20,473 nt of DNA, taken from positions 1-20,473 of the forward strand of contig JANQMT010000157.1 of the NCBI GenBank assembly GCA_028279945.1, read 5' to 3'. Origin of the DNA: JAKSCF01 sp028279945 (GTDB lineage: Bacteria > Bacillota > Clostridia > Peptostreptococcales > JAAYPU01). Both the position numbers and the translations under genes were made by a program. Numbering within the stretch: position 1 is the first letter of the stretch; each line of letters begins with the position of its first letter. The notes below the pieces were generated by a model, which had not been told where the DNA came from, made no database searches, and saw only the letters and a program-made list of their open reading frames with translations. This document shows, one piece after another, positions 6,850 to 14,368 of this stretch.

Positions 6850-7857
6850 ATGGCAACAATAGGTATAATCGCAAATCCGGCATCGGGCAAAGATATCAGA
6901 AGACTTGTTTCCCATGCGACTGTTATTGATAATCATGAAAAAATAAATATAGTTGAACGAATTATTCTTGCAGTTCAGACCCTTGGAGTAGAAAAAATAT
7001 ACATAATGCCGGATTATTTTGATATAGGTTCAAGAGCAATAGATAACTTAATCCATACAAAGAAACTTATATCTGAAGTAATAGTTCTGGATATGAAAAT
7101 GGAAGCAACCTCAAATGATTCTACAATTTTTGCCGGTAAGATGAAAGAAATAGGGGCAGAGTGTATTGTTGTATTGGGAGGAGATGGAACCAGCAGGGCT
7201 GTTGCAAAATCTATCGGAGAAACTCCTTTAATTTCAGTGTCTACAGGTACGAATAACGTTTATCCGGATATGATTGAAGGTACAGTGGCAGGTATAGCGG
7301 CTGCTGCTGTAGCTTCGGGTTTTTGTGATGTCAATGATATTTGTAGAAGGGACAAAAGAATTGAAATTTACAAAAATGGAAAGTTTTCAGATATTGCACT
7401 TATAGATGCGGTGATTTCAAGAAAAATGTTCATTGGTTCCAGGGCAATATGGGATTTAGAAGACATCATAAAAGTAATTGTATCAAGATGCCATCCTGCA
7501 TCTATAGGTTTTTCTTCCCTTTTAGGCTGTAGAACAATTATAACGGAAGAGGACGACTTTGGAGCTTATGCCGATATCAACTGCAATAATAATGATGATA
7601 GAACAATGGCGCCCATAGCTGCCGGGGTTATAAAGCTGTTTAATGTTAGTCAACCGGAAATCATTAATTTTGACCAAGAATATTTCTATGAGCCCACTGA
7701 AAGAGGAATTATTGCCCTTGATGGTGAAAGAGAAATTCCTTTCAAAAAAGAGGATAAGATAGTATTTAAAATTGTAAGAAAAGGTCCCAATCGAGTTAAT
7801 ATAAAGAAGGCTATTGAGGTGGCACAACGAAACGGATTTTTTATATGTAAAAAGTAA
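6850..7857 (+). CDS. acoX: AcoX, ATP-NAD kinase-like protein of aco operons
   Basis: Member of the NAD kinase/diacylglycerol kinase-like superfamily that accompanies acetoin dehydrogenase genes; 335 residues. The diagnostic nucleotide-binding motif GGDGT is at 110-114, followed by ISVSTGTNNVYP, which corresponds to the NAD-kinase TGTNN-type loop. The C-terminal half carries IALDGEREIPF. The family's biochemical role is unsettled, so a kinase activity is only inferred. It lies 56 bp after acoB with its own AAGGAGG, is probably the last gene of the acoABX transcript, and its stop is 24 bp from the end of the convergent response-regulator gene. Confidence 0.88.
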   Translation: MATIGIIANPASGKDIRRLVSHATVIDNHEKINIVERIILAVQTLGVEKIYIMPDYFDIGSRAIDNLIHTKKLISEVIVLDMKMEATSNDSTIFAGKMKEIGAECIVVLGGDGTSRAVAKSIGETPLISVSTGTNNVYPDMIEGTVAGIAAAAVASGFCDVNDICRRDKRIEIYKNGKFSDIALIDAVISRKMFIGSRAIWDLEDIIKVIVSRCHPASIGFSSLLGCRTIITEEDDFGAYADINCNNNDDRTMAPIAAGVIKLFNVSQPEIINFDQEYFYEPTERGIIALDGEREIPFKKEDKIVFKIVRKGPNRVNIKKAIEVAQRNGFFICKK

Positions 7858-7881
7858 TAAGAGAATTTTATCGACTACAAA

Positions 7882-8610
7882 TTAAATATGATGTTTACGG
7901 TAGTAATTGGGTGTTACACCTTCGTGCTTTAAAAAAATTTTTGTGAAATATGCGGCATCTGAAAAATTTAACTCCATAGCAATACGATATATAGGAGAAT
8001 CCGTATGAGTTAATAAATTTTTAGCACGGTTGATTTTAAGTATTTGAATATAATCTGTGAACCTAACACCTGTTTTTTCTTTAAAAAAGCGACTAAAATA
8101 TTTTTCACTCAAATGAACTTGTGACGCTACATCGGTTAAACGAATATTGTTGAGATAATTCGCTTCAATATAAGAGATACATTCTTTAATAAGTCCTTGA
8201 TTTAGAGGGGTTTCGATATTGCTCGATGCTATGGCGGAGATGGGAGGTCGCAAAATTTTGTTGATGCAGTCACATAACACGTCAGGTGAAGCGGGTTTTA
8301 ATAAAAAGTCATATACATTATATTTTATTGCTTCTTGAGCATAGGTGAATTCACTATGGGCAGTAATAATAACCGTCTTAATATTAGGGTGAAATTTAAT
8401 GATTTGTTTTTGTGCTTCCAAGCCATTCTTGGCAGGCATGCGAATATCCATGAGAAGAATGTCAGGTGTATATTGTTGAGCGAATTGTATCGCTTCTTCT
8501 CCATTTTTTGCACACTTCAAAACAGTAATGTTGGGGAAATTACGTCCTATAATTTTTTCCAATGCCATTCTTTCTAATCTTTCATCTTCGGCTATCAATA
8601 ATTTGTACAT
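7882..8610 (-). CDS. YesN-type two-component response regulator (receiver plus AraC helix-turn-helix)
   Basis: Cytoplasmic response regulator of 242 residues. The receiver domain (1-~120) has the acidic pocket AEDE (7-10), the phosphoacceptor D55 in LLMDIRMP, the switch Thr in IITAHSE and the lysine in FLLKPAS. The C-terminal ~100 residues are an AraC-type double helix-turn-helix (VHLSEKYFSRFFKEKTG... and FSDAAYFTKIF). The chosen ATG at 8610 has GAAAGGA 6-8 nt upstream; a TTG five codons earlier overlaps that site and was rejected. It is 31 bp downstream of the kinase gene and surely its partner. The divergent microcompartment operon with AraC-like direct repeats in its promoter region is the likely target. 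Confidence 0.92.
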   Translation of the reverse strand: MYKLLIAEDERLERMALEKIIGRNFPNITVLKCAKNGEEAIQFAQQYTPDILLMDIRMPAKNGLEAQKQIIKFHPNIKTVIITAHSEFTYAQEAIKYNVYDFLLKPASPDVLCDCINKILRPPISAIASSNIETPLNQGLIKECISYIEANYLNNIRLTDVASQVHLSEKYFSRFFKEKTGVRFTDYIQILKINRAKNLLTHTDSPIYRIAMELNFSDAAYFTKIFLKHEGVTPNYYRKHHI

Positions 8611-8641
8611 AATAAATCCTTTCAAATCACTATATTATATT

Positions 8642-9853
8642 CTAGAGTGAACAGGGGAGTTTAATACTCACGCAATTTTCGACGAATGGATTATTGCTGA
8701 TTATTATTCCATAGGATTCACCAAAGAGGTGTTTAATTCGAATATGTGTATTGATCAAACCCAAGCCAATGTAGTTATCTTTAAATGGAATTTTATTATT
8801 AAATAATTCTAATATATTTGGGGGAAAACCTATACCATTATCTATAATCAATAGTTGAAACTCAGAAGTTTCAACTATTTTTTTGCCAATAACTTTAACG
8901 TATCCTCCTTCTTTTAGTGATTCAAGTCCATGAATAATGGAATTTTCAACGATAGGCTGCAGTATCATAGACGGAATCTTGTACTCTAGCAAAGAAGAAT
9001 CAATATCAATAATAAAAGTGATACGATCTCCAAAACGTATTTTTTGTATGGCAATATAGTGAAATAGATTATTGAGTTCCTTTTCCAATGTAGGCATGTC
9101 AGAGGTATTTTTTATGGTATAGCGTAAGTAATCAGCCAATTCATAGATGAGTTGTTCAGCTTTAGGTGCATCTTCTTGCATGGCCATTCGTGCAATAGAG
9201 TTGAGAGCATTAAACAAAAAATGAGGATTCATCTGGGCCTGCATACGTTTTAACTCTTGTTTTTTTACTATTTGCTGCAATTGTAAATTTTTATTGGTTT
9301 CTTTGGTCAGGTGTTCTTGAATTACTTTTTGAATACTCATTTCAGCCAAATATGAGGACATAAAGCTATAAAATTTTATACAACGCTGTAAATATTCTTC
9401 GGGAACGATTGCTATTTTGGAAAGTGCATTCTGTAACTTTTTTTCAGAAATGTTAAATTTAGATGAAATAGACCGTGTATCTACATTAGACCTTTCACTT
9501 TCATGGGTGAAAACTTGACCCCCCAATACACTACCTAAATACTGATTTTCTACAATGATAGGAGCAGCACAGTCATGAAGACCACAATGGCACAGGTAAC
9601 TCTGGGGAGTGCTGCATTTTAGTGCACGAAGACTGGCTTGTCTATCACATTCCATACAGTTTTGGGCACCGATGGGTGAACTGCGGATCAGGCCACAAAA
9701 TTCTGTAAAGTTGTTCCAATGGCCTATAGGGGTTCCGTCGGGATTAATTGTAATAACAGAGAACTGTAATAAATTTGATAGTTCGTCCTGAACAGTCATA
9801 AAATCATCTTCATCTAATATCTCCATCAAAGATTTTTCAAAGAAATCTTTCAT
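8642..9853 (-). CDS. PocR-domain sensor histidine kinase (LytS/YesM-type catalytic domain)
   Basis: Soluble-looking sensor kinase, 403 residues, with no hydrophobic transmembrane segments. Residues ~20-175 match the PocR ligand-binding domain, including its cysteine-rich pattern (C53, C66, C69, C80, C88, C90, C95) and GLHDCAAPI. A coiled-coil-like segment follows (~175-205). The His_kinase domain has MNPHFLFNALNS with phosphoacceptor H211, and the ATPase part has the N-box ILQPIVENSIIHG, the G-box IDNGIGF and GLGLINTHIR. PocR of Salmonella responds to 1,2-propanediol, so this kinase probably senses the substrate of the adjacent glycyl radical dehydratase; that ligand is inference. The start ATG has GGAGG upstream and a clear promoter at 9929-9957. 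Confidence 0.92.
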   Translation of the reverse strand: MKDFFEKSLMEILDEDDFMTVQDELSNLLQFSVITINPDGTPIGHWNNFTEFCGLIRSSPIGAQNCMECDRQASLRALKCSTPQSYLCHCGLHDCAAPIIVENQYLGSVLGGQVFTHESERSNVDTRSISSKFNISEKKLQNALSKIAIVPEEYLQRCIKFYSFMSSYLAEMSIQKVIQEHLTKETNKNLQLQQIVKKQELKRMQAQMNPHFLFNALNSIARMAMQEDAPKAEQLIYELADYLRYTIKNTSDMPTLEKELNNLFHYIAIQKIRFGDRITFIIDIDSSLLEYKIPSMILQPIVENSIIHGLESLKEGGYVKVIGKKIVETSEFQLLIIDNGIGFPPNILELFNNKIPFKDNYIGLGLINTHIRIKHLFGESYGIIISNNPFVENCVSIKLPCSL

Positions 9854-9928
9854 ACAAAGCCTCCAAGGATATTAAACAGATACAATTGTGAATAGATCTT
9901 TCTGAATTGTTATATATTGTTTAATTTG

Positions 9929-9957
9929 ATTATAGCATAAGAAAACAATCTTTACAA
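9929..9957 (-). promoter_or_regulatory. Sigma-A promoter of the sensor kinase-response regulator operon
   Basis: On the minus strand, TTGTAA (9952-9957) and TATAAT (9929-9934) are separated by 17 bp, and the -10 box is preceded by TGC, giving an extended -10. The predicted start is near 9922, about 70 nt before the kinase gene. This near-consensus promoter fits constitutive expression of the regulators. Confidence 0.82.
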
Positions 9958-9987
9958 TAACGACAAAAACCACTAAAAATAGTAATA

Positions 9988-10118
9988 TTTCCACCTATGA
10001 TAAGAGGCGTTTAATGGAATAAATTCAAGGTATATGAAAAATAAAAGACCAATAGAAACAAGAAAAACTACAATAGAGAAAGTGGAAACTATCCTTTTTC
10101 TCGTGGAATAAATAAAAT
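9988..10118 (+). promoter_or_regulatory. Repeat-containing regulatory region of the microcompartment operon (putative AraC-type sites)
   Basis: The divergent gap holds a recurring TGGAA motif: GTGGAAACTAT at 10082-10092, GTGGAATAAAT at 10103-10113 (21 bp later, two helical turns), ATGGAATAAAT at 10014-10024, and an inverted TTTCCAC at 9988-9994. Paired direct repeats ~21 bp apart are typical of AraC-family targets. A weak -10-like TAAAAT (10113-10118) follows the downstream repeat and no good -35 is present, as expected of an activator-dependent promoter. The start site is unproven. This gap (9854-10184) holds nothing else apart from the divergent promoter. Confidence 0.45.
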
Positions 10119-10184
10119 ACATTTCTTCCTGTGCCACTTATGATGAAAGTAATTTTAAAAACTAAAGAAATGGAGATGAAATGT

Positions 10185-10982
10185 ATGGAAGCAGATATCG
10201 TTAAGAAAATTATGGATGCAGTGGAAAATGCCGGATGTGACAATGCCGAAACCGGTGCAGGTAATTGTACTGAAAATAAGGAAGCAGGGGCACCATGCGG
10301 GTTGACGGAATTTGTGGGTACAGGAACCGGAGATACGGTGGGGTTGGTCATCGCCAATCTGGATGCTGATTTACGCGAAAAGATTCAATTAGACCCTAAA
10401 TATCGTTCCATTGGTATTGTGAGTTCAAGAACCGGCGGAGCACCCCATATAATGTCGGCAGACGTAGCTGTAAAAGCAACCAATACAATCGTTGCAGTAG
10501 TTGAATTTGCAAGAGATACAAAGGGTGGCGCAGGACATGGAAGTACAACTATCTTTGCATCCGAAGATGTGTCGGATGCCAGGCGGGCTGTAGAAATCAT
10601 GTTGGCTGAGCTGGATGAAAATTTCGGTAATGTTTACGGTTGTGATGCAGGGCATATAGAACTGCACTATACTGCAAGAGCAAGTTTTGCTCTGGAAAAA
10701 GCATTTTCAGCACCGGTTGGAAAAGCATTTGGAATTTCAGTTGGTGCACCGGCAGCAGTGGGTATGCTGATGGCGGATGTGGCATTAAAAACCGCTAATG
10801 TCGATATTATTACATATGCCAGCCCAGCGGTGGGCACTTGTTTTTCAAATGAAATTATAATTACCTTCACAGGAGATGCAGGTGCTGTAAGACAAGCTGT
10901 TTTAGAAGCAAGAGAAGTGGGTCTAAGCGTATTAAAAGGCATGGGTCAAAATCCTGTGTCTGTAACAAAACCGGTTTGGTAA
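10185..10982 (+). CDS. pduB: PduB-like tandem-BMC shell protein
   Basis: Trimeric microcompartment shell protein with two BMC domains, ~265 residues as in PduB. The core reads like PduB (LTEFVGTGTGDTVGLVIAN, KYRSIGIVSSRTG, RDTKGGAGHGS, EAGHIE-like DAGHIE, YTARASFALEKAF). The second domain has VGAPAAVGMLMADVALK and a GDAGAVRQAV end motif. The chosen ATG at 10185 gives an N-terminus (MEADIVKKIMDAVENAG) resembling the PduB amphipathic start that anchors the shell to its enzyme core; GGAG at 10172-10175 fits. The GTG at 10131 and ATGs at 10143-10176 are less likely starts. The N-terminal linker has cysteines at 18, 28 and 38. It is the first gene of the locus and is followed at 13 bp by the facilitator gene. 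Confidence 0.92.
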   Translation: MEADIVKKIMDAVENAGCDNAETGAGNCTENKEAGAPCGLTEFVGTGTGDTVGLVIANLDADLREKIQLDPKYRSIGIVSSRTGGAPHIMSADVAVKATNTIVAVVEFARDTKGGAGHGSTTIFASEDVSDARRAVEIMLAELDENFGNVYGCDAGHIELHYTARASFALEKAFSAPVGKAFGISVGAPAAVGMLMADVALKTANVDIITYASPAVGTCFSNEIIITFTGDAGAVRQAVLEAREVGLSVLKGMGQNPVSVTKPVW

Positions 10983-10995
10983 AGGAGGTAAAAAC

Positions 10996-11811
10996 ATGAA
11001 AAACGATTCTGCAGCTCAAGAATCCGTAAAGGATTCTACGGCTATAAAATGCTTGGGAGAATGGTTTGGAACGTTTATGTTTATTACCGTCGGATTGAGT
11101 TCCGTTGCGGTACTGGTATTGGGAATGAGTGATATCAATTATCCCTGGATGGCGGCCTGCTGGGGTGTCGCTATTACCTTGGCCATATATGTTGTAGGAA
11201 GTATCAGCGGTGCCCATATGAATCCCGCAGTCACTATTGCGTTAGCTGCATTTGGTGGGTTTGATGGTAAAAAGGTTTTGCCTTATATACTGGCACAAAT
11301 ATTAGGTGGGTTCTGTGCCGCAGTATTGGTATACATTTTATTCGGCACCAATATTTTGGCATATGAGAGTGCCAACAACATGGTAAGAGGCGTTACGGAA
11401 GGCTTAGGTAGTGGAGGTATTTTTGTTACGGCAGCGGCAGAGAATGTGACCATGATGCATGCTTTTTTAAATGAGGCATTTTTAACTTTTGTATTGGTAT
11501 TGGTTATATTTGCTACTACCGATGCAGGAAACGGGTCGGCACCTACAGCGGGTATACCGGCAGTTGCAATAGGTGCCAGTGTTACGTTTGGCGGAATTGC
11601 CCTAGGCCCCCTTACGGGTTTTGCAATGAATCCGGCGAGAGACTTAGGACCGCGTCTGTTTTTATTTTTTAATGGATGGGGAAATAATGCATGGGGAAGC
11701 AATTACTATGGATTGATCATACCGATCTTTGCAACCATAGCAGGAGGATTATTGGCCGGATTGTTTTATAAAAAAGTGATTAAGAAATACCTTGTTGGAT
11801 TAGATAGTTAG
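10996..11811 (+). CDS. pduF: Glycerol/propanediol facilitator (aquaglyceroporin, PduF/GlpF type)
   Basis: Major intrinsic protein, 271 residues, with six membrane segments and two half-helices carrying the NPA boxes (AHMNPAVT and FAMNPARDLGPR). The GlpF-type selectivity residues appear conserved: W56 in ACWGVAI, G and F209 in GPLTGFAMNPA, and R215; the Asp after NPAR also marks aquaglyceroporins. It would let glycerol or 1,2-propanediol diffuse across the cell membrane. The gene sits between the shell gene and the dehydratase, with AAAGGAGG just upstream of its ATG, so it is in the same transcript. This is good evidence that the locus handles a small uncharged polyol rather than choline or a sulfonate. 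Confidence 0.92.
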   Translation: MKNDSAAQESVKDSTAIKCLGEWFGTFMFITVGLSSVAVLVLGMSDINYPWMAACWGVAITLAIYVVGSISGAHMNPAVTIALAAFGGFDGKKVLPYILAQILGGFCAAVLVYILFGTNILAYESANNMVRGVTEGLGSGGIFVTAAAENVTMMHAFLNEAFLTFVLVLVIFATTDAGNGSAPTAGIPAVAIGASVTFGGIALGPLTGFAMNPARDLGPRLFLFFNGWGNNAWGSNYYGLIIPIFATIAGGLLAGLFYKKVIKKYLVGLDS

Positions 11812-11822
11812 GAGGAAAAAAA

Positions 11823-14363
11823 GTGAGAAAAGTATTGGATATATCAAGTGTCAACGTTAGCTCAAGAATTCAAAGATTAATTGACGGATTGTATGAAGGT
11901 AAACCGCAGGTGGAGTGTGAAAGAGCGGTATTACTGACAGAGTCATATCGTAAAACAGAGAATCTTCCAATGGTTTTGAGAAGAGCCAGAGCACTGGAGC
12001 ATATATTAAAAAACTTACCAATAGTGATCAGAAACGATGAATTGGTAGTTGGAAATTTAACAAAAGCTCCTTTTTCCACACAGGTTTTTCCTGAATTCTC
12101 ATACAAATGGCTGGTAGAAGAATTTGAAAGACTGGCTTTGCGTAAAGGCGATGTATTTGAAATCAGTGAAGATACAAAGAATCAACTGACAGAAGTGCTT
12201 ACATATTGGGACGGTAAAACCGTCAATGAATTAGCTTCCCAATATATGTACCCGGAAACAATAGAAGCGATGAATCATAATGTTTTTACAGTAGGCAATT
12301 ACTATTTTAATGGTGTCGGTCATATTGGAGTGGACTATGAAAAAGTCCTGAAAATAGGCTTTGAAGGCATCATAAAAGAAGCCGAAGACGCTTTGAAATC
12401 AGCAGATAAAAGCAGTCCCAAATATATTAAAAAATGTGACTTTTTAAATGCAATCATTATTACATCCAAGGCAGCTATTGAATTTGCAGAACGCTTTGCT
12501 CAATTAGCTGAAAAGATGGCAGGACAAGTCAGCGGTGAAAGAAGTCAAGAACTCAAACGAATTGCTTTGAACTGTAAAAATGTTCCTGCTAAGCCGGCAA
12601 AAGATTTTTATGAAGCCGTACAATCGTTTTGGTTTGTACAAGCAATAATACAGATAGAATCCAATGGGCATTCCATATCGCCGCTGCGTTTTGACCAATA
12701 TATGTATCCATATTATGCAGAAGATATAAAAACCGGAAAGCTGACAAAGGAAGCAGCTCAGGAAATCCTTGATTGTCTGTGGGTTAAATTTAACGATATC
12801 AATAAAGTCAGAGACGAAGGTTCAACAAAGGGATTTGGAGGCTATCCCATGTTCCAGAATTTAATTGTCGGGGGACAGGACAAAACCGGAACAGATGCTA
12901 CCAATGCATTGTCCATTGCATGCTTAGAAGCGAGCGCACATACCAAACTGCCTCAGCCGTCTATTTCAGTTCGTATCTGGAGCAAATCACCGGATGAATT
13001 TTTATTAAAAGCAGGAGAGGTTTCTCGTATCGGTTTGGGAATGCCGGCTTATTATAACGATGAGGTGATCATTCCTGCATTGACCAGCAGAGGCTTGAGC
13101 TTAGAAGATGCAAGAGATTATGGAATTATTGGGTGCGTAGAACCTCAGAAAGGCGGCAAGACAGAAGGGTGGCACGATGCAGCATTTTTTAATATGGCAA
13201 AGGTCATGGAAATCACCTTTAATAATGGTAAAGAAGGCAGCGTACTAGTCGGTCCCGAGACCGGTGAAATTACAGAATTTACTACATTTGAACAGCTGAT
13301 GGATGCTTACAAAGTGCAGATGGAATATTTTGTAAAACTACTTGCCAATGCCGATAACGCAGTGGATATTGCTCATAGTGAGCGGGCTCCGCTACCGTTT
13401 TTATCTTCAATGGTTAGCGATTGTATCGGTAGAGGAAGAACCGTACAAGAAGGTGGGGCAATCTATAATTTTACCGGACCACAGGGCGTTGGAGTCGCTA
13501 ATGTTGCAGATTCAATGGAAGTCATCAAAGAACTCGTATTTGATAAAAAGAATTATACACTGGCACAGTTTAAAGAAGCTATGGATTCCAATTTCGCAGG
13601 AGCGGCCAATATTGGAAAGAATGCCATTACGCCGCAGGTTTTGGAAACCGTCGTCAATAAATTAACTGAAGGTGGGAAGAAAATTTCTACCGAACAAGCC
13701 AATCTATTGAAAGTTATTGTTGAAGGTTTCGCAGTACCATCTAAAATGGGAGGGACTTCGGACTATAATGTTATGCTGAGTGATATTGATCAGGTTCCAA
13801 AGTTTGGAAACGATATTTTAGAAGTAGATATCATGGCAAAGAATGTTGCATCGGTATATTGCAAGGAAGTAGAAAAATATAAGAATCCTAGAAACGGCCA
13901 TTTCCAACCCGGACTGTATCCCGTATCGGCAAATGTGCCTCTTGGTGCACAAACCGGTGCAACGCCTGACGGAAGAAAGGCCGGAGCGCCTTTAGCAGAT
14001 GGCGTATCTCCAATATCCGGAAGGGATGTCAATGGTCCCACTGCGGCAGCTAATTCGGTTGCGATGCTGGATCATGCAATAGCCTCCAATGGAACCCTCT
14101 TCAATCAAAAATTCCATCCTTCTGCTTTGATGGGCAAGACAGGCTTGGAAAAACTGTCAGCGTTGGTAAGAGGATATTTTGATCAAAAAGGGATGCATGT
14201 ACAATATAACGTGGTCAGTAAAGAAACACTCCTTGAAGCTCAAAAAAATCCAGAGGCTTATAAGACTTTGGTTGTAAGAGTTGCAGGATATAGCGCACAT
14301 TTTGTGGCTTTAGATAAGACTTTACAGGATGATATCATTGCGCGTACAGAGCAGGTGTTTTAA
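11823..14363 (+). CDS. Glycyl radical diol/glycerol dehydratase (B12-independent)
   Basis: Pyruvate formate-lyase-family enzyme of 846 residues that would dehydrate 1,2-propanediol to propionaldehyde or glycerol to 3-hydroxypropionaldehyde using a glycyl/thiyl radical. The thiyl residue is C438 with catalytic E440 in IIGCVEPQ; EGWHDAAFF supplies D452. H167 (NGVGH) and H283 (ESNGH) match the substrate-binding histidines of glycerol dehydratase. The glycyl radical is G822 in RVAGYSAHF. Compared with the ~787-residue clostridial glycerol dehydratase as I remember it, there is an extra ~60-residue segment near 596-655, also expected in microcompartment diol dehydratases. The start GTG follows AGGAGG closely. 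Conserved sequence begins by about residue 15, so there is no long N-terminal encapsulation extension. A choline lyase (CutC) is less likely given the dehydratase histidines and the facilitator. Substrate choice between propanediol and glycerol is open. Confidence 0.9.
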   Translation: MRKVLDISSVNVSSRIQRLIDGLYEGKPQVECERAVLLTESYRKTENLPMVLRRARALEHILKNLPIVIRNDELVVGNLTKAPFSTQVFPEFSYKWLVEEFERLALRKGDVFEISEDTKNQLTEVLTYWDGKTVNELASQYMYPETIEAMNHNVFTVGNYYFNGVGHIGVDYEKVLKIGFEGIIKEAEDALKSADKSSPKYIKKCDFLNAIIITSKAAIEFAERFAQLAEKMAGQVSGERSQELKRIALNCKNVPAKPAKDFYEAVQSFWFVQAIIQIESNGHSISPLRFDQYMYPYYAEDIKTGKLTKEAAQEILDCLWVKFNDINKVRDEGSTKGFGGYPMFQNLIVGGQDKTGTDATNALSIACLEASAHTKLPQPSISVRIWSKSPDEFLLKAGEVSRIGLGMPAYYNDEVIIPALTSRGLSLEDARDYGIIGCVEPQKGGKTEGWHDAAFFNMAKVMEITFNNGKEGSVLVGPETGEITEFTTFEQLMDAYKVQMEYFVKLLANADNAVDIAHSERAPLPFLSSMVSDCIGRGRTVQEGGAIYNFTGPQGVGVANVADSMEVIKELVFDKKNYTLAQFKEAMDSNFAGAANIGKNAITPQVLETVVNKLTEGGKKISTEQANLLKVIVEGFAVPSKMGGTSDYNVMLSDIDQVPKFGNDILEVDIMAKNVASVYCKEVEKYKNPRNGHFQPGLYPVSANVPLGAQTGATPDGRKAGAPLADGVSPISGRDVNGPTAAANSVAMLDHAIASNGTLFNQKFHPSALMGKTGLEKLSALVRGYFDQKGMHVQYNVVSKETLLEAQKNPEAYKTLVVRVAGYSAHFVALDKTLQDDIIARTEQVF

Positions 14364-14368
14364 GGGAT

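Noticed and set aside
9854..10184. Sigma-54 promoter for the microcompartment operon
   Set aside because: No GG-N10-GC element with flanking consensus and no TGATACT site; the AraC-type regulator next door is a better fit.
13342..13665. 107-codon plus-strand frame inside the dehydratase gene
   Set aside because: It is an alternative frame within a conserved enzyme, with no ribosome-binding site and no recognisable product.
11823..14363. Choline trimethylamine-lyase (CutC) or isethionate lyase identity for the glycyl radical enzyme
   Set aside because: The length is CutC-like, but the histidines matching glycerol/diol dehydratases, the GYSAHF radical loop and the adjacent aquaglyceroporin favour a polyol dehydratase.
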